64,000 bases of DNA from CAWHQZ01 sp963831645 (GCA_963831645.1 CAWHQZ010000019.1:93383-157382), one strand, 5' to 3'. Shown: positions 10,815 to 21,300, numbered from the stretch's first letter. The notes: generated by a model from the sequence alone, not told the origin. Numbers and translations: made by a program.

Positions 10815-11591
10815 TCATCGCGACGTTGCCCAGATCCCGCCCGGGATATCCCGCACTCCGAGCTTGCCCAACGCCGGCACAACCACCGCAAGATCATCGA
10901 AGTCGATACCGACGGCAGTGCCGAGGATATTGATCTCGAGCCCCTCGCGAAGGGCGGCCGTCATTCCGATGAGCCCGGCAACCGAGACGACGTACCCTGT
11001 GCCGCTGGCCGCCTGAACAAGTCGCAATCCCGAACCCAGATAGTCCTTGCCCACTGCAGCCACCGGAAGCTCGGCCTCGAACGCCGCCACGTCGCGCACC
11101 ACCCAGGCCACGAAGCTGTTGGAGTTGGGCCCCGGCCAAACCCGGTAGCTGCCAGGGTCCGCAAAGGGATAGCGTGATACCGACGCCTCGATGACGGGTA
11201 TGAGGGCCGCCGCTTCGGAACCGGCGATTTCGCGCACCACGTAGGGCTTGTTGCCATACCAGAACGCGTCCGCCGCATGCACATCGCGACGCACCGGATC
11301 GCCCCAGCCCACGACGTCGAACCTCGTCCATGTGTCGGCGCCGCGGGCCTTGACGACGATCCAGGTGTGCTCGGCGAAGATACCCTTCCAGCGGCCAGTG
11401 CGGGCGGCGAGAATCAACACCCTGGCTTCCGGAACCGAAGCCGCCTCAGGCAGCAGTCCCGATGGCGACCAGCTTGCGGTACGCCAGCTTTCTGGCCAGC
11501 CCCGCGCGACGCCCAGCACTGTACCGGTTGCCGACGGAAGCGCCAGAAACAGCAACATGAGCGTGGCAATGATGCGAAAGGAACGCCGCAA
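10815..11591 (-). CDS. DUF3750 domain-containing protein, membrane-anchored or exported
   Basis: The 258-residue protein starts with a hydrophobic helix (residues about 6-28, IIATLMLLFLALPSATGTVLG) that could be an uncleaved anchor or signal peptide. The body has EHTWIVVKARG, WTRFDVVGWGDPVR, YPFADPGSYRVWPGPNSNSFVAWV and GLEINILGTAVGIDF, as in DUF3750 proteins, whose function is unknown. The start appears to be TTG: a GGAGGA Shine-Dalgarno sits five bases upstream of TTG 11589-11591. It converges on the DUF1330 gene with no gap. Confidence 0.8.
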   Translation of the reverse strand: MRRSFRIIATLMLLFLALPSATGTVLGVARGWPESWRTASWSPSGLLPEAASVPEARVLILAARTGRWKGIFAEHTWIVVKARGADTWTRFDVVGWGDPVRRDVHAADAFWYGNKPYVVREIAGSEAAALIPVIEASVSRYPFADPGSYRVWPGPNSNSFVAWVVRDVAAFEAELPVAAVGKDYLGSGLRLVQAASGTGYVVSVAGLIGMTAALREGLEINILGTAVGIDFDDLAVVVPALGKLGVRDIPGGIWATSR

Positions 11592-11692
11592 CGCAATCCT
11601 CCAGCCGACGGCCTAGCTCTCCCTAGCTCTCCCGGCAGTGCTTTTCAATGCGGCGCGCCGTTGCTAAGACCCATCCAGCATAGGAGCTGGGG

Positions 11693-12496
11693 ATGAAACT
11701 CGCCATAGCAGGCGCGGCCGGGCGGATGGGCCGCACCCTGACGCGCATCGTGGGCGAAACCCAGGGCGTCGAGCTGGCGGGCGGGCTCGAGCCCACCGGA
11801 TCGCTCCATATCGGCGCTGATATGGGCAGCCTCGCCGGCACGGGGCCGATCGGGGTGCAGATCAGCGATGATGCACGACGTCTTTTCGGATCCATCGACG
11901 GTATTCTCGATTTCACCATGCCGTCAGCCACGGTCGCGCTCGTGGAACGGTCGGCCGAAGCGGGCATCGTTCACGTAATCGGCACCACCGGGCTCACGCG
12001 GGAGGACGACGCCGTGATCGAGGCCGCCGCAGGCCACGCACGGATCGTGAAGTCGGGAAACATGTCGCTGGGCGTCAATCTGCTGGCGGCTTTGGTGCGC
12101 AAAGCGGCAAGCACGCTCGGCGACGACTTCGACATCGAGATCGCGGAAATGCACCACCGCATGAAGATTGACGCACCCTCCGGAACCGCACTGCTGCTCG
12201 CCGCCGCTGCAGCCGAGGGACGTGAGCTCGATCTTGAAAGCCGTTCGGTGCGCGGTCGTGACGGCATCACCGGCGCGCGGGCACGCGGCGACATTGGATT
12301 TGCGAGCTTGCGCGGCGGCAGCGTCGTCGGCGATCACACGGTGATCTTCGCCGGGAATTCGGAACGCATCGAGCTGTCGCACCGCGCCGAGAGTCGCGAC
12401 ATTTTTGCCCGTGGGGCGGTCAGGGCGGCGCGTTGGGCTGACGACCAGAAGCCCGGCCTCTACAGCATGGCCGACGTTCTGGGCCTCGCCGGGTGA
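11693..12496 (+). CDS. dapB: 4-hydroxy-tetrahydrodipicolinate reductase
   Basis: The 267-residue protein begins [20 protein letters not shown], the Rossmann NAD(P)H site of DapB, and carries [10 protein letters not shown], the catalytic [19 protein letters not shown] and the final [11 protein letters not shown]. It reduces the DapA product on the way to meso-diaminopimelate and lysine. It is the first gene of a compact plus-strand run dapB-gpmA-GNAT-nth with overlapping starts and stops. Confidence 0.97.
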   Translation: MKLAIAGAAGRMGRTLTRIVGETQGVELAGGLEPTGSLHIGADMGSLAGTGPIGVQISDDARRLFGSIDGILDFTMPSATVALVERSAEAGIVHVIGTTGLTREDDAVIEAAAGHARIVKSGNMSLGVNLLAALVRKAASTLGDDFDIEIAEMHHRMKIDAPSGTALLLAAAAAEGRELDLESRSVRGRDGITGARARGDIGFASLRGGSVVGDHTVIFAGNSERIELSHRAESRDIFARGAVRAARWADDQKPGLYSMADVLGLAG

Positions 12497-12498
12497 GC

Positions 12499-13134
12499 AT
12501 GCGCGAGCCTGCCATCGACCGGTTGCTGGTGCTCGTCCGGCATGGGCAGAGCGAATGGAACCTGAAGAACCTGTTCACCGGGTGGAAGGACGTGGGGCTG
12601 ACCCCACAAGGCATCGAGGAAGCACGAGTGGCAGGCCGCAGGCTGAAGGCGCGGGGGTTGACGTTCGGCATCGCATACACGAGCGCGCTTGTCCGCGCCC
12701 AGCACACGCTTACCCTGATGCTCGAGGAACTCGGTCAGCCGACATTGACGACCGTGCAGCACCCGGCGCTCGACGAACGCGACTACGGCGAGCTTACCGG
12801 CCTCAACAAGGACGATGCACGCAAGCGCTGGGGTGAGGAGCAGGTTCGCATCTGGCGCAGGTCGTTCGACGTGCCGCCGCCCGGCGGTGAGAGCCTCAAG
12901 GATACGCTGGCGCGTGCCCTGCCCTACTACATGACCCGCATGCAGCCTGAGGTCCTCTCGGGAAAGCGCGTGCTGGTTTCTGCGCACGGCAATTCGCTGC
13001 GGGCGCTGATCATGGCGCTCGAAGGCCTCGAACCCGAGGAGATTCTGAAGCGGGAGGTCGCGACCGGCGTTCCGATCGTTTATCGGCTCCACGCCGATTC
13101 CACGGTTGCCGCGCGCCAGATCCTCGATGCCTGA
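12499..13134 (+). CDS. gpmA: 2,3-bisphosphoglycerate-dependent phosphoglycerate mutase
   Basis: [17 protein letters not shown] holds the phosphoryl-accepting His (His15 from ATG 12499). [14 protein letters not shown] and [11 protein letters not shown] hold the acid and the second His. At 211 residues it is slightly shorter than E. coli GpmA (250), as in many alphaproteobacteria. It interconverts 3- and 2-phosphoglycerate. A GTG at 12493 overlapping the dapB TGA is an alternative start two codons upstream. Confidence 0.93.
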   Translation: MREPAIDRLLVLVRHGQSEWNLKNLFTGWKDVGLTPQGIEEARVAGRRLKARGLTFGIAYTSALVRAQHTLTLMLEELGQPTLTTVQHPALDERDYGELTGLNKDDARKRWGEEQVRIWRRSFDVPPPGGESLKDTLARALPYYMTRMQPEVLSGKRVLVSAHGNSLRALIMALEGLEPEEILKREVATGVPIVYRLHADSTVAARQILDA

Positions 13135-13669
13135 GATCGATGTACGAGCTCTGACGCCGGAGGAGATCCGCGAGCGTCTCGATGACTTGAGCGATATCCT
13201 CGCCGACTGTGTCCCGGACGGCGGAGTGAGCTTCATGCTGCCCTTCACGAGCACCGATGCCCAGCCGTTCTGGCGAAGAGTTGCCGAGACGGCTGCTTCG
13301 GGAAGTCCGGTGGTCATGGGCGCGTTCTCGGAGGGTGTTCTCGTCGGCAGCGTGCAGCTGGTGTTGATCGGCATGCCCAACCAGCCCCACCGCGCCGAGG
13401 TGGCAAAGCTGCTGGTGGCTCGCAGGATGCGGCGCAAGGGCGTGGCGCGCAAGCTGATGCTGGCGCTTGAAGCAGAGGCGAGAGCAAGGAACCGAACCCT
13501 CATCACGCTCGATACGGCAACCGGCGAGGCAGCCGAGCCGCTCTACCAGTCGCTGGGCTACGTCAAGGCCGGCATCATACCGAACTACGCCATGAAAGCC
13601 GCCGGCGGGTTCACCGCCACCACGATTTTCTACAAGAACCTCGAGCCATGGCGCGCGTCAGGAAACTGA
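13127..13669 (+). CDS. GNAT family N-acetyltransferase
   Basis: The 180-residue protein has the GNAT core: [12 protein letters not shown], then [28 protein letters not shown], which contains the Q/RxxGxG/A acetyl-CoA pyrophosphate loop (RRKGVA), followed by [25 protein letters not shown]. Acetyl-CoA binding is well supported; the acceptor is unknown. ATG 13127 overlaps the end of gpmA by 8 nt, and the stop lies inside the nth start region, so it is translationally linked to both. Confidence 0.9.
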   Translation: MPEIDVRALTPEEIRERLDDLSDILADCVPDGGVSFMLPFTSTDAQPFWRRVAETAASGSPVVMGAFSEGVLVGSVQLVLIGMPNQPHRAEVAKLLVARRMRRKGVARKLMLALEAEARARNRTLITLDTATGEAAEPLYQSLGYVKAGIIPNYAMKAAGGFTATTIFYKNLEPWRASGN

Positions 13670-14319
13670 GCGGGGCGGAGATCAGCGAGGCCTTCCGCCG
13701 TTTCCGGTCGGATACGCCCGAGCCCAAGGGTGAACTCAACTCGGTCAACCATTTCACGCTTCTGGTCGCGGTAGTGCTGTCCGCGCAGGCGACCGATCAG
13801 GGGGTCAACCGGGCGACAGGGCCCCTATTCAAGGCTGCGCCGACGCCGGAAAAAATGGTGGCGCTCGGAGAGGAAGGGCTCATCTCCTACATCAGAACCA
13901 TCGGCCTCTATCGCGGCAAGGCCCGAAACTTGATCGCGCTCGCCAAGGCGCTGATTGAACGCCATGCTTCGCAGGTGCCGCGCCGCCGCGAGGACCTGGA
14001 GGCCCTGCCGGGAGTCGGGCGCAAAACCGCCAACGTCGTTCTGAATGCGGCTTTCGGCGAACCCACCATCGCCGTCGACACCCATGTCTTCCGGGTCAGC
14101 AATCGCACCGGCCTCGCCCCCGGACCCTCGGTCAGGGAAGTCGAGAGAGGACTGGAACGAAAAGTTCCGGCTGAGTACAAACGGCACGCTCATCACTGGC
14201 TGATCCTGCACGGCCGCTACGTGTGCAAGGCGCGCAGACCGCAATGCTACGACTGCATCATCCGCGATCTGTGCCGATACCGGCCAAAGACGCCGGCGCC
14301 TTCGGTTGGAGCGCCTTGA
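13648..14319 (+). CDS. nth: Endonuclease III (DNA glycosylase/AP lyase)
   Basis: The 223-residue protein has the helix-hairpin-helix LPGVGRKTANVVL with catalytic Lys126, the general Asp144 in VDTHVFRV, and a C-terminal 4Fe-4S cluster, C-x6-C-x2-C-x5-C (CKARRPQCYDCIIRDLC). It removes oxidised pyrimidines and nicks the abasic site. Its start overlaps the GNAT gene by 22 nt. Its last 62 nt overlap tail-to-tail with the minus-strand EI24-like gene. Confidence 0.96.
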   Translation: MARVRKLSGAEISEAFRRFRSDTPEPKGELNSVNHFTLLVAVVLSAQATDQGVNRATGPLFKAAPTPEKMVALGEEGLISYIRTIGLYRGKARNLIALAKALIERHASQVPRRREDLEALPGVGRKTANVVLNAAFGEPTIAVDTHVFRVSNRTGLAPGPSVREVERGLERKVPAEYKRHAHHWLILHGRYVCKARRPQCYDCIIRDLCRYRPKTPAPSVGAP

Positions 14320-14953
14320 ACAGGTGGACGAAATACGAGGTCGCGAACAGCGGCAGCAAGAGATTGGCAAGGGGGACGAGAGCCAGGGCGGAGGGAATGA
14401 ATCCAGCCACGAAAATGCGGCGGCGATTGGCCTTGCGAAGCGCCAGCGCTTCCGGTCTGGTCATGTGACGCAGGCCTATCATCTCGAAGTACTCCCGGCT
14501 CAGGAGATAGGCGTTGGCGACGAGCATCACCGCTGCACCGACCGCGAAAAACAGGAACGGCAGCGCCAGCACATTGACCAGGAGCGCAACAAGAGCGAAC
14601 TGCAGCCCGCTCAGGATCGCAGCCGGCGTGGGAGGGGGCCGGCCCGGGGGATCGCGCGGATAGTGGATCTCTTCAATCCGCCCCGCGATGCGATCGAGAT
14701 AGAGGCCCGCGAACATGGCGGTTACCGGCACTGCGAGAACAACGAAAACTGCCAGGAGTCCGAGCCCGGCGGCGATGGCGATCACCGTTTCGAGCCACGG
14801 CCAGGGCACGAGCGTCGTCAGGGCGAAGAATCCCCAAAGGGCAAGGAACATGACACCGAAGAGCATCGCAGTTAGTCCCAGCGACTTCCACAACACCGAG
14901 CGGAAGGGGGGCGAAAAGACGTCACCCAGCGCGGTAATGGCAGCATGGACCAT
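14258..14953 (-). CDS. EI24/CysZ-like integral membrane protein
   Basis: The 231-residue protein has several clear transmembrane segments (about residues 24-46, 51-80, 118-150 and 195-218). ITALGDVFSPPFRSVLWKSL at the N-terminus and NAYLLSREYFEMIGLRHM mark the EI24 domain family, which includes the sulfate transporter CysZ. No sulfur genes are nearby, so substrate assignment would be a guess. ATG 14953 (MVHAAIT) is preferred over an upstream start at 14983. Confidence 0.8.
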   Translation of the reverse strand: MVHAAITALGDVFSPPFRSVLWKSLGLTAMLFGVMFLALWGFFALTTLVPWPWLETVIAIAAGLGLLAVFVVLAVPVTAMFAGLYLDRIAGRIEEIHYPRDPPGRPPPTPAAILSGLQFALVALLVNVLALPFLFFAVGAAVMLVANAYLLSREYFEMIGLRHMTRPEALALRKANRRRIFVAGFIPSALALVPLANLLLPLFATSYFVHLFKALQPKAPASLAGIGTDRG

Positions 14954-15081
14954 GCAACTGTTCTCAATCCTCGGCGCCGGCAACCCCTGGGTGTTTCACT
15001 TCACCGGGAAAGACGCTAACTGACAAGTAGACCCTTATCCCCCTCGCGCCTCCAAGCTCTTTCCCGGTGGCTCCCCGCCCA

Positions 15082-16077
15082 ATGCCCGATCCTTCCATCG
15101 ACGTGCTGACCATCGGCAACGCCATCGTCGATGTTTTCGCGAGTGTCGAGAACGAGTTCCTCCTCCGCCACGGGCTGGTCAAGAGCTCCATGCGGCTCAT
15201 CGATGAAACTCAAAGCCGTCACCTCTACGACCTCATCGGTCCAACGGTGCAGATTTCCGGCGGGGCCGCCGCCAACACGGCGGCCGGCGTGGCCTCGTTC
15301 GGCGGGCGCGCCGCCTTCATCGGCAAGGTGCGCAACGACCAACTGGGCCGAGCATTTTCTCACGACATTCGGGCACAAGGCGTGCTGTTCGACGCCCGCC
15401 CGTCGCGAGCCGGCCCAGCTACGGCGCGCTCGATCATCCTGGTAACCCCCGATGGCGAGCGCACCATGAATACCTATCTCGGGGCTTCCCTGCTGCTCGG
15501 TCCCGCCGACATCAAGGAACGGACGGTCGAAGCGGCGAAGATCACCTATCTCGAGGGCTACCTTTGGGACCCGCCGGAAGCCAAACGCGCCTTCCTCAAG
15601 GCGGCGCAGCTGGCTCGCAGAGCCGGCAGGCGGGTGGCGCTCACGCTATCCGACGCACTGTGCGTGGACCGGCACCGGGCGAGTTTCCTCAAACTCATCG
15701 CCGGCAACGTCGACATCCTGTTCGCCAACGAAAGTGAGATCAAATCACTCTACGAGCTCTCAACTTTCGACGCGGCCATGCAGCGGGCCCGTCGCGAAGT
15801 CGATCTTGCCGTGCTCACCCGGTCGGCAGCGGGAAGCGTCATCGTCAGCCGTGACGAGTTTCACGTGGTCGAGGCGAAGAAGATCGAGAAGCTGACCGAT
15901 GCGACAGGAGCGGGCGACCTATATGCAGCGGGCTTTCTCCACGGGCTGACGCAGGGAAAGCCGCTCGCCGACTGCGCGCGGCTCGGATCGCTGGCGGCCG
16001 CGGAAGTCATCTCGCACGTGGGCGCCCGGCCGCAAACCTCGTTGGCCCGGCTTGCCCGAGAGGCGGGCGAGCTATAG
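15082..16077 (+). CDS. PfkB-family carbohydrate/adenosine kinase
   Basis: The 331-residue protein opens MPDPSIDVLTIGNAIVDVFA and has GGAAANTAAGVASFGG, GKVRNDQLG and the C-terminal PfkB signature DATGAGDLYAAGFLHG with the catalytic Asp. The overall pattern (FANESEIKSLY, TRSAAGSVI) matches the adenosine kinase group of alphaproteobacteria, which would phosphorylate adenosine to AMP; ribokinase-like activity on another sugar is the alternative. GTG 15067 is an alternative start five codons upstream. Confidence 0.88.
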   Translation: MPDPSIDVLTIGNAIVDVFASVENEFLLRHGLVKSSMRLIDETQSRHLYDLIGPTVQISGGAAANTAAGVASFGGRAAFIGKVRNDQLGRAFSHDIRAQGVLFDARPSRAGPATARSIILVTPDGERTMNTYLGASLLLGPADIKERTVEAAKITYLEGYLWDPPEAKRAFLKAAQLARRAGRRVALTLSDALCVDRHRASFLKLIAGNVDILFANESEIKSLYELSTFDAAMQRARREVDLAVLTRSAAGSVIVSRDEFHVVEAKKIEKLTDATGAGDLYAAGFLHGLTQGKPLADCARLGSLAAAEVISHVGARPQTSLARLAREAGEL

Positions 16078-16100
16078 CAGATGTCCGCCGACACTTCTGA

Positions 16101-17057
16101 TCAGAGCTTGCGCAGCCAGACGCGATTGATGATGTGGTCGGAACCCTTGCGCAGGATCAGATCGGCGCGCTGCCGCGTCGGCAGGACGTTTTCCCTGAGG
16201 TTGATGAGATTGATCGTCCCCCAGATGCGCGTCGCCGTCTCGCGCGCTTCGGGGTCGCCGAGCGCCGAATAACGATGGAAGTAGGAGCGCGGATCGCTGA
16301 AGGCGGTGGCGCGCAGAGTGAGAAAGCGGTCAACGTACCAGTCACGCAAGGCGTTCTCGTCGGCATCGATGAAGACCGAGAAGTCGAAGTAGTCGGAAAC
16401 GTACGGAATGGCCTTGCCATCGCGGGGCGGCCGGCTGGTTTGCAGGACATTGAGGCCTTCGACGATAAGGATGTCGGGATCGTCGATGATCACGCTTTCA
16501 CCCTGCAGCACGTCGTACAAGAGGTGTGAGTAGACAGGAGCAGCTACGCTGCGACGGCCGGCCTTGATATCGGACAGGAACCGCAGCAGCAGCGGCAGGT
16601 CGTAGCTTTCGGGAAAACCCTTGCGGTTGAGCAGGCCGTCGCGGATGAGCACGGCATTGGGCAGCAGGAAACCATCGGTGGTGACGAGGTCTACCTTGGG
16701 GTGATTTGGCCAGCGCGCCAGCAGGAGGCGAAGGATGCGCGCCGTGGTGCTCTTGCCGGCGGCGACGCTCCCCGCCATGCCGATGACATAGGGCACTTTG
16801 CGGTGATCACCGCCGAGAAAGTTCTGGGTCGCGGCGAAGAGCTTCTGCGTGGCGGCGACATAAAGATTGAGCAGGCGTGACAGCGGCAGATAGATCGCCA
16901 CCACTTCGTCGAGGTCGACGCGGTCGTTGAGGCCGCGCAGTTCCTCGAGCTCCTCGGCGGAAAGGGTCAGCGGCGTGTCGGCCCGCAATTTGGCCCATTG
17001 CGCCCTACTGAACTGCCGATAGGGAGAAATATCGGTCCGGAGCTGATCGTGGGGCAT
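16101..17057 (-). CDS. coaA: Type I pantothenate kinase
   Basis: The 318-residue protein has the CoaA P-loop [17 protein letters not shown], then [39 protein letters not shown] and a C-terminal [17 protein letters not shown]. It phosphorylates pantothenate, the first step to coenzyme A. Starting at ATG 17057 ([13 protein letters not shown]) places it 10 nt after the hisE stop, so it is the distal gene of the his transcript, a common Hyphomicrobiales arrangement. Confidence 0.96.
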   Translation of the reverse strand: MPHDQLRTDISPYRQFSRAQWAKLRADTPLTLSAEELEELRGLNDRVDLDEVVAIYLPLSRLLNLYVAATQKLFAATQNFLGGDHRKVPYVIGMAGSVAAGKSTTARILRLLLARWPNHPKVDLVTTDGFLLPNAVLIRDGLLNRKGFPESYDLPLLLRFLSDIKAGRRSVAAPVYSHLLYDVLQGESVIIDDPDILIVEGLNVLQTSRPPRDGKAIPYVSDYFDFSVFIDADENALRDWYVDRFLTLRATAFSDPRSYFHRYSALGDPEARETATRIWGTINLINLRENVLPTRQRADLILRKGSDHIINRVWLRKL

Positions 17058-17067
17058 AAGTCGCTCA

Positions 17068-17406
17068 TCAGGGCCGCTTGCGCGAGCCCATTTCCTCGAT
17101 GCCACTTTGCCCGGTGCGCCCCGCGAGTTCTTCCATAACTTCCGCCAAGGTGACGCCGCTCGCCTCCAGCAGCACCAGCAGGTGGTAAAACATGTCGGCG
17201 GCCTCGGCGCGCAGATGCTCCTTGCGCGCAGTCATGGCCGCCAGCACCACTTCGATCGCTTCCTCGCCGAGCTTCTTGGCGCATTTCTCGATGCCCTGAT
17301 GGAGAAGCCGTGCCGTGTAGGACTGCTCGGGAGAGGCATCGCGCCTCTGCTTTACCGTATCGGCGAGGGAGGCCAGAACATCGAGCCGGTGACCGGAAGC
17401 GTTCAT
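17068..17406 (-). CDS. hisE: Phosphoribosyl-ATP pyrophosphatase
   Basis: The 112-residue all-alpha protein has [29 protein letters not shown] and [17 protein letters not shown], the EExxE and ExxD metal-binding motifs of HisE. It converts PR-ATP to PR-AMP in histidine synthesis. The start overlaps the hisF stop (ATGA). Confidence 0.96.
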   Translation of the reverse strand: MNASGHRLDVLASLADTVKQRRDASPEQSYTARLLHQGIEKCAKKLGEEAIEVVLAAMTARKEHLRAEAADMFYHLLVLLEASGVTLAEVMEELAGRTGQSGIEEMGSRKRP

Positions 17407-18167
17407 GAACCAGGCCTTACCGCAACGCCAGACTGCGCCAAATGGGCTTTGGCTTCGGCGATCGAATATTCGCCGAAATGAAATATCGAAGCTGCAAGCA
17501 CTGCTGCTGCATGGCCGTCCCTGATGCCCTCGACAAGGTGATCCAGGCAGCCGACACCGCCGCTGGCGATGACGGGCACGGGGACCGCATCGGCGATAGC
17601 ACGGGTAAGAGGCAGATCGAAGCCCCGTTTCGTGCCGTCGCGGTCCATGGAGGTGAGAAGTATCTCACCCGCGCCGAGGCCTACGACTTCGCGAGCGAAC
17701 GCGACGGCGTCGAGCCCGGTGGCTTTCCGCCCGCCATGCGTGAACGTTTGCCACCGACCTTCTCCGGCCTGCTTGGCATCGATGGCGACGACGATGCACT
17801 GGCTACCGAAACGCTCGGCGGCCACCTTCACCAGCTTACGATCGACCACCGCGGCCGTGTTGATGGCCACTTTGTCGGCGCCGGCCAGCAGTAGATCGCG
17901 AATATCGTCCACTTTGCGCACTCCGCCGCCGACCGTCAGCGGCAGGAAGCATTCTTCGGCAGTGCGCTTCACCACGTCGAGCATGATGGCGCGATTCTCA
18001 TGGCTGGCAGTGATGTCGAGAAAACACAGTTCATCGGCGCCGGCATTGTCGTAGGCACGGGCGGCCTCGACCGGATCTCCGGCATCGCGCAAATCGACGA
18101 ACCGCACACCCTTGACGACCCGGCCATCCTTCACGTCGAGGCAGGCAATGAGCCTGTTCTTCAGCAT
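17403..18167 (-). CDS. hisF: Imidazole glycerol phosphate synthase cyclase subunit
   Basis: This is a 254-residue TIM barrel starting [20 protein letters not shown] (catalytic Asp in [12 protein letters not shown]). It has [28 protein letters not shown], the second Asp in [15 protein letters not shown] and a phosphate site in IASGGVG. It forms the synthase with HisH, encoded two genes upstream. Its start lies just inside the hisA 3' end. Longer in-frame starts up to 18350 overlap hisA and lack homology. Confidence 0.97.
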   Translation of the reverse strand: MLKNRLIACLDVKDGRVVKGVRFVDLRDAGDPVEAARAYDNAGADELCFLDITASHENRAIMLDVVKRTAEECFLPLTVGGGVRKVDDIRDLLLAGADKVAINTAAVVDRKLVKVAAERFGSQCIVVAIDAKQAGEGRWQTFTHGGRKATGLDAVAFAREVVGLGAGEILLTSMDRDGTKRGFDLPLTRAIADAVPVPVIASGGVGCLDHLVEGIRDGHAAAVLAASIFHFGEYSIAEAKAHLAQSGVAVRPGS

Positions 18168-18910
18168 CCGGCCGCTGCCTCTCGTGATTCCCGGACGAGC
18201 CGCAGAGCCTCGACGGCCGGCAACTTGCCATCGTAGAGCGCCCGCCCGACGATCGCTCCTGCGAGGCGCACACAGTCGGGCTCGAGAATGCGCCGCACGT
18301 CCTCGAGCGAGGCCAGCCCGCCGCCCACGATCAATGGAACCGACACGCATTCCGCAAGCTTCAGGGCAGCGGTGACGTTCAAGCCGGCAAGCACGCCGTC
18401 ACGATCGATGTCCGTGTAGATGATAGCAGCGATGCCGGTGTCTTCGTAGCGGCGCGCCAAATCTTCGCAAGAGATCGCCGATGCCCTCGCCCAGCCGTCT
18501 ACGGCCACCTTGTCGGAGCGAGCATCGATGCCTACCGCGACCGCGCCGGGGAAGGCGCGGCCGACGGCGCGGACCAGGCCCGGGTCGTTGGCCGCGGCCG
18601 TTCCGAGAATCACGCGGCTTACGCCCAGCCCGAGCCAGCGCTCGACGGCGTCGAAGGTGCGGATACCTCCGCCAAGTTGAATCGGCATTCGCACCGCCCC
18701 GAGGATCGCTTCGACTGCCGCCCCGTTGACGGCCGCGCCGGCAAAGGCGCCATCCAGGTCAACCACGTGCAGCCATTCGAAACCTTGAGCGGCGAAGGCT
18801 GCCGCCTGCGCCGACGGGTCTTCGTTGTAGACCGTCGCCTCCGCCATGACTCCGCGGCGAAGGCGCACGCACTTGCCGCCTTTGAGGTCAATCGCCGGAA
18901 ACAGAATCAT
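18161..18910 (-). CDS. hisA: ProFAR isomerase HisA
   Basis: The 249-residue TIM barrel starts [17 protein letters not shown] with the catalytic Asp. It has [44 protein letters not shown] with the second Asp, and [12 protein letters not shown]. It isomerises the ProFAR intermediate for HisHF. ATGA overlap with hisH. Confidence 0.97.
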   Translation of the reverse strand: MILFPAIDLKGGKCVRLRRGVMAEATVYNEDPSAQAAAFAAQGFEWLHVVDLDGAFAGAAVNGAAVEAILGAVRMPIQLGGGIRTFDAVERWLGLGVSRVILGTAAANDPGLVRAVGRAFPGAVAVGIDARSDKVAVDGWARASAISCEDLARRYEDTGIAAIIYTDIDRDGVLAGLNVTAALKLAECVSVPLIVGGGLASLEDVRRILEPDCVRLAGAIVGRALYDGKLPAVEALRLVRESREAAAGC

Positions 18911-19557
18911 GGCCGCCAGGCGAGAAAGTTTCCAAGCAGATTGAGCCCCAGCCGCTGACTCTTTTCCGGGTGGAACTGCGTGGCGGCGATATTGCCGCGT
19001 GCTACGGCAGCGATGATCGGCGCGCCATAGTGGGTGGTGGCGACGACATCGTCCTCATCTTCGGGCACGAGTTCATAGGAGTGCACAAAATAAGCATGGG
19101 GCCCTGTCTCGCCATAGCCAAGTCCGGCGAACAGCGGATGCGGCAGGCGGAGGTCAAGGGAGTTCCAACCCATGTGTGGAACTTTCAGCGCCTCGCTGCC
19201 AGGATTGATGCGGCGCACCAGACCCTTTATCCAGCCAAACCCGTCGGTTTCGCCGAACTCCAGCCCTTTGCTGGCCAGGAGCTGCATGCCGACGCAGATT
19301 CCGAGAAATGGGTTCCCCCGGCCGACTACCTGGTACTCGAGAGACTGCCAAAGGCCCGTCACCCCGTCGAGCCCCGCGCGGCAATCCCGGAAGGCACCGA
19401 CGCCCGGAAGAACGATACGGTCGCATGAGGCTACGATCTCCGGATCGGCGGTGACATATGCCTCGGCCGCGATGGTGCGTTCGCGCGCGGCCCGCTCGAT
19501 GGCCTTTTGAACCGAGCGGAGATTTCCGGATCCGCAATCGACAATCGCAATCTTCAT
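18907..19557 (-). CDS. hisH: Imidazole glycerol phosphate synthase glutaminase subunit
   Basis: The 216-residue class I amidotransferase has [14 protein letters not shown], the nucleophile Cys in [12 protein letters not shown] and the His/Glu pair in [14 protein letters not shown]. It supplies ammonia to HisF. Its start touches the end of the DUF2628 gene. Confidence 0.97.
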   Translation of the reverse strand: MKIAIVDCGSGNLRSVQKAIERAARERTIAAEAYVTADPEIVASCDRIVLPGVGAFRDCRAGLDGVTGLWQSLEYQVVGRGNPFLGICVGMQLLASKGLEFGETDGFGWIKGLVRRINPGSEALKVPHMGWNSLDLRLPHPLFAGLGYGETGPHAYFVHSYELVPEDEDDVVATTHYGAPIIAAVARGNIAATQFHPEKSQRLGLNLLGNFLAWRP

Positions 19558-19979
19558 CAGCCGGGGTCCGGGCGATCAGTGCCCGTGGCCAGCGCCGGGG
19601 CGGAAATGGTCTCATGGCGCCCGGCAGCGCCGAAGAACTGCAGCTCCGCAGCTTCGAGATCGGCTCCGACGGCCAATCCGAGGAAATAATAGCCGCGCCG
19701 GGTGAGCGAGCGCCTGTAAATGTCATTGGCTTCGAGGCCCATGAGCAAGCTCAGCGCCACCGCGGTCAGCCCCAATACATCATCCGGCAAATTGCCCTCT
19801 TGTATGGCCGCGATGGCGAGGCCGATCGCCAAAAGATACAGAATGAGCCAGAGCCACTGCGATTTCGCGACCAGCCAGACGACGGGGACGAAAAAGGCAA
19901 GCCAGTTGAACCCGTCCTTGACGAACTTGACTTCGTCGGAATCGGCGCCAGAGCGGGCGTGCACCGTGTAGTGCTTCAT
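19557..19979 (-). CDS. DUF2628 domain-containing small membrane protein
   Basis: The 140-residue protein begins MKHYTVHARSGADSDEVKFVKDGFNWLAFFVPVVWLVAKSQW, with two or three hydrophobic helices (about residues 28-56 and 66-84), matching DUF2628. A gene of this family between hisB and hisH is a recurrent arrangement in Hyphomicrobiales. Nothing in the sequence suggests catalysis in histidine synthesis. The start is 5 nt after the hisB stop. Confidence 0.85.
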   Translation of the reverse strand: MKHYTVHARSGADSDEVKFVKDGFNWLAFFVPVVWLVAKSQWLWLILYLLAIGLAIAAIQEGNLPDDVLGLTAVALSLLMGLEANDIYRRSLTRRGYYFLGLAVGADLEAAELQFFGAAGRHETISAPALATGTDRPDPG

Positions 19980-19984
19980 GGCGG

Positions 19985-20578
19985 TCAGCCCTGGAGATTT
20001 CCCTTGGTCGAGGGGATGCGATCGCCCTGCCTCCGGTCGATCGCGACGGCCTGGCGCAAGGCCCGTGCAAGCCCCTTGAAGCAGGATTCGATGATGTGGT
20101 GATTGTTGGCGCCATAGTGGCATTGGACATGCAGGGTGAGCCCGGCGTTCTGTGCCAAGGCTCGGAACCATTCGCGGAAGAGTTGGGTATCCATCTCGCC
20201 AATCCGGCTGCTCGAGAAGTCAACGTTCCACACCAAAAATGGCCTGCCGGATACATCGACGGCAACGCCCGCCATGGCCTCGTCCATGGGGACCGATGCG
20301 TAGCCATAGCGGGCGATGCCGCGCCGCTCGCCCAACGCCTTGGCCAGCGCCTGCCCGAGGCCGATACCCACGTCTTCCGTCGTATGATGCATGTCGACAT
20401 GCAGATCGCCCTTGGCACTGACCTCAATATCGATCAGTGAATGGCGCGCCAGCTGTTCCAGCATGTGATCGAGAAATCCGATGCCAGTGGCGATCGCATG
20501 GCTTCCGGTGCCGTCAAGATCGACCTTGACGACGACCGAGGTCTCTTTCGTGGTCCGCTCGACAGCGGCGCTGCGCAT
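19985..20578 (-). CDS. hisB: Imidazoleglycerol-phosphate dehydratase
   Basis: The 197-residue monofunctional HisB has [38 protein letters not shown] and [29 protein letters not shown], the two manganese-binding HHxxE motifs. It is the first gene of the minus-strand operon hisB-DUF2628-hisH-hisA-hisF-hisE-coaA. The promoter should lie in 20579-20738, shared with divergent hslV, but I could not pick a convincing -35/-10. Confidence 0.97.
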   Translation of the reverse strand: MRSAAVERTTKETSVVVKVDLDGTGSHAIATGIGFLDHMLEQLARHSLIDIEVSAKGDLHVDMHHTTEDVGIGLGQALAKALGERRGIARYGYASVPMDEAMAGVAVDVSGRPFLVWNVDFSSSRIGEMDTQLFREWFRALAQNAGLTLHVQCHYGANNHHIIESCFKGLARALRQAVAIDRRQGDRIPSTKGNLQG

Positions 20579-20738
20579 GGCGTCTCGTAGCAGGTGCGAT
20601 ATGCATTGGCGAGTGGGGCAAATAGCTCGTCATCAGCCTCAGGCGCGTGAGCAGCAAGAGAACGCTTGACCGCCCTTTTCAGGTGCGCTGGTTGCCATTA
20701 CATCTGGCGCGGTCTTCCTCGACACGAATGCACGCACC

Positions 20739-21293
20739 ATGCGCAGAACCGAACAGAACTTGCATTGGCACGGCACCACAATCCTCTCCGTAAGAAAAGG
20801 ATCGCGGGTGGTAGTGGCCGGTGACGGACAGGTGAGTCTGGGCAACACGGTGATCAAGTCCAACGCCCGCAAGGTGCGCCCACTTGCCTCGGGCGAAGTG
20901 CTTGCCGGATTCGCCGGTGCTACGGCTGACGCCATGACGCTGCTCGAGCGCCTGGAGGCCAAGCTCGAACAACATCCCCACCAGCTCACGCGCGCCTGCG
21001 TCGAGCTCGCCAAGGACTGGCGAACCGACCGTTATCTGCGGCGGCTCGAGGCAATGATGATCGTCGCGGACCGCAAGGCGAGCCTGGTGCTCACCGGGAC
21101 CGGCGATGTGCTCGAGCCGGAGCACGGCGTAATCGGCATCGGCGCCGGCGGCAACTTCGCACTGGCGGCGGCGCGGGCGTTGATGGAGAGCGAGCTGTCC
21201 GCGGACGAGATTGCCCGGCGCGCCATGCAGATCGCCGCCGAAATCTGTGTCTTCACAAATACTTCACTCGTGATCGAAGCACTCGAGGTTTGA
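20739..21293 (+). CDS. hslV: ATP-dependent protease peptidase subunit HslV
   Basis: The 184-residue protein has a 12-residue propeptide ending WHG, then TTILSVRKG with Thr13 as the N-terminal nucleophile. [20 protein letters not shown] and [13 protein letters not shown] are typical. Residues near [16 protein letters not shown] complete the family match. It forms the proteasome-like HslUV with HslU, encoded 7 nt downstream. No good RpoH promoter was visible in the 160 nt upstream. Confidence 0.97.
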   Translation: MRRTEQNLHWHGTTILSVRKGSRVVVAGDGQVSLGNTVIKSNARKVRPLASGEVLAGFAGATADAMTLLERLEAKLEQHPHQLTRACVELAKDWRTDRYLRRLEAMMIVADRKASLVLTGTGDVLEPEHGVIGIGAGGNFALAAARALMESELSADEIARRAMQIAAEICVFTNTSLVIEALEV

Positions 21294-21300
21294 CCGAACA

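Noticed and set aside
20665..20707. CTTGAC considered as an RpoH promoter for hslV
   Set aside because: No CYTATNT at a 17-18 nt spacing; the nearest AT-rich stretch is too far.
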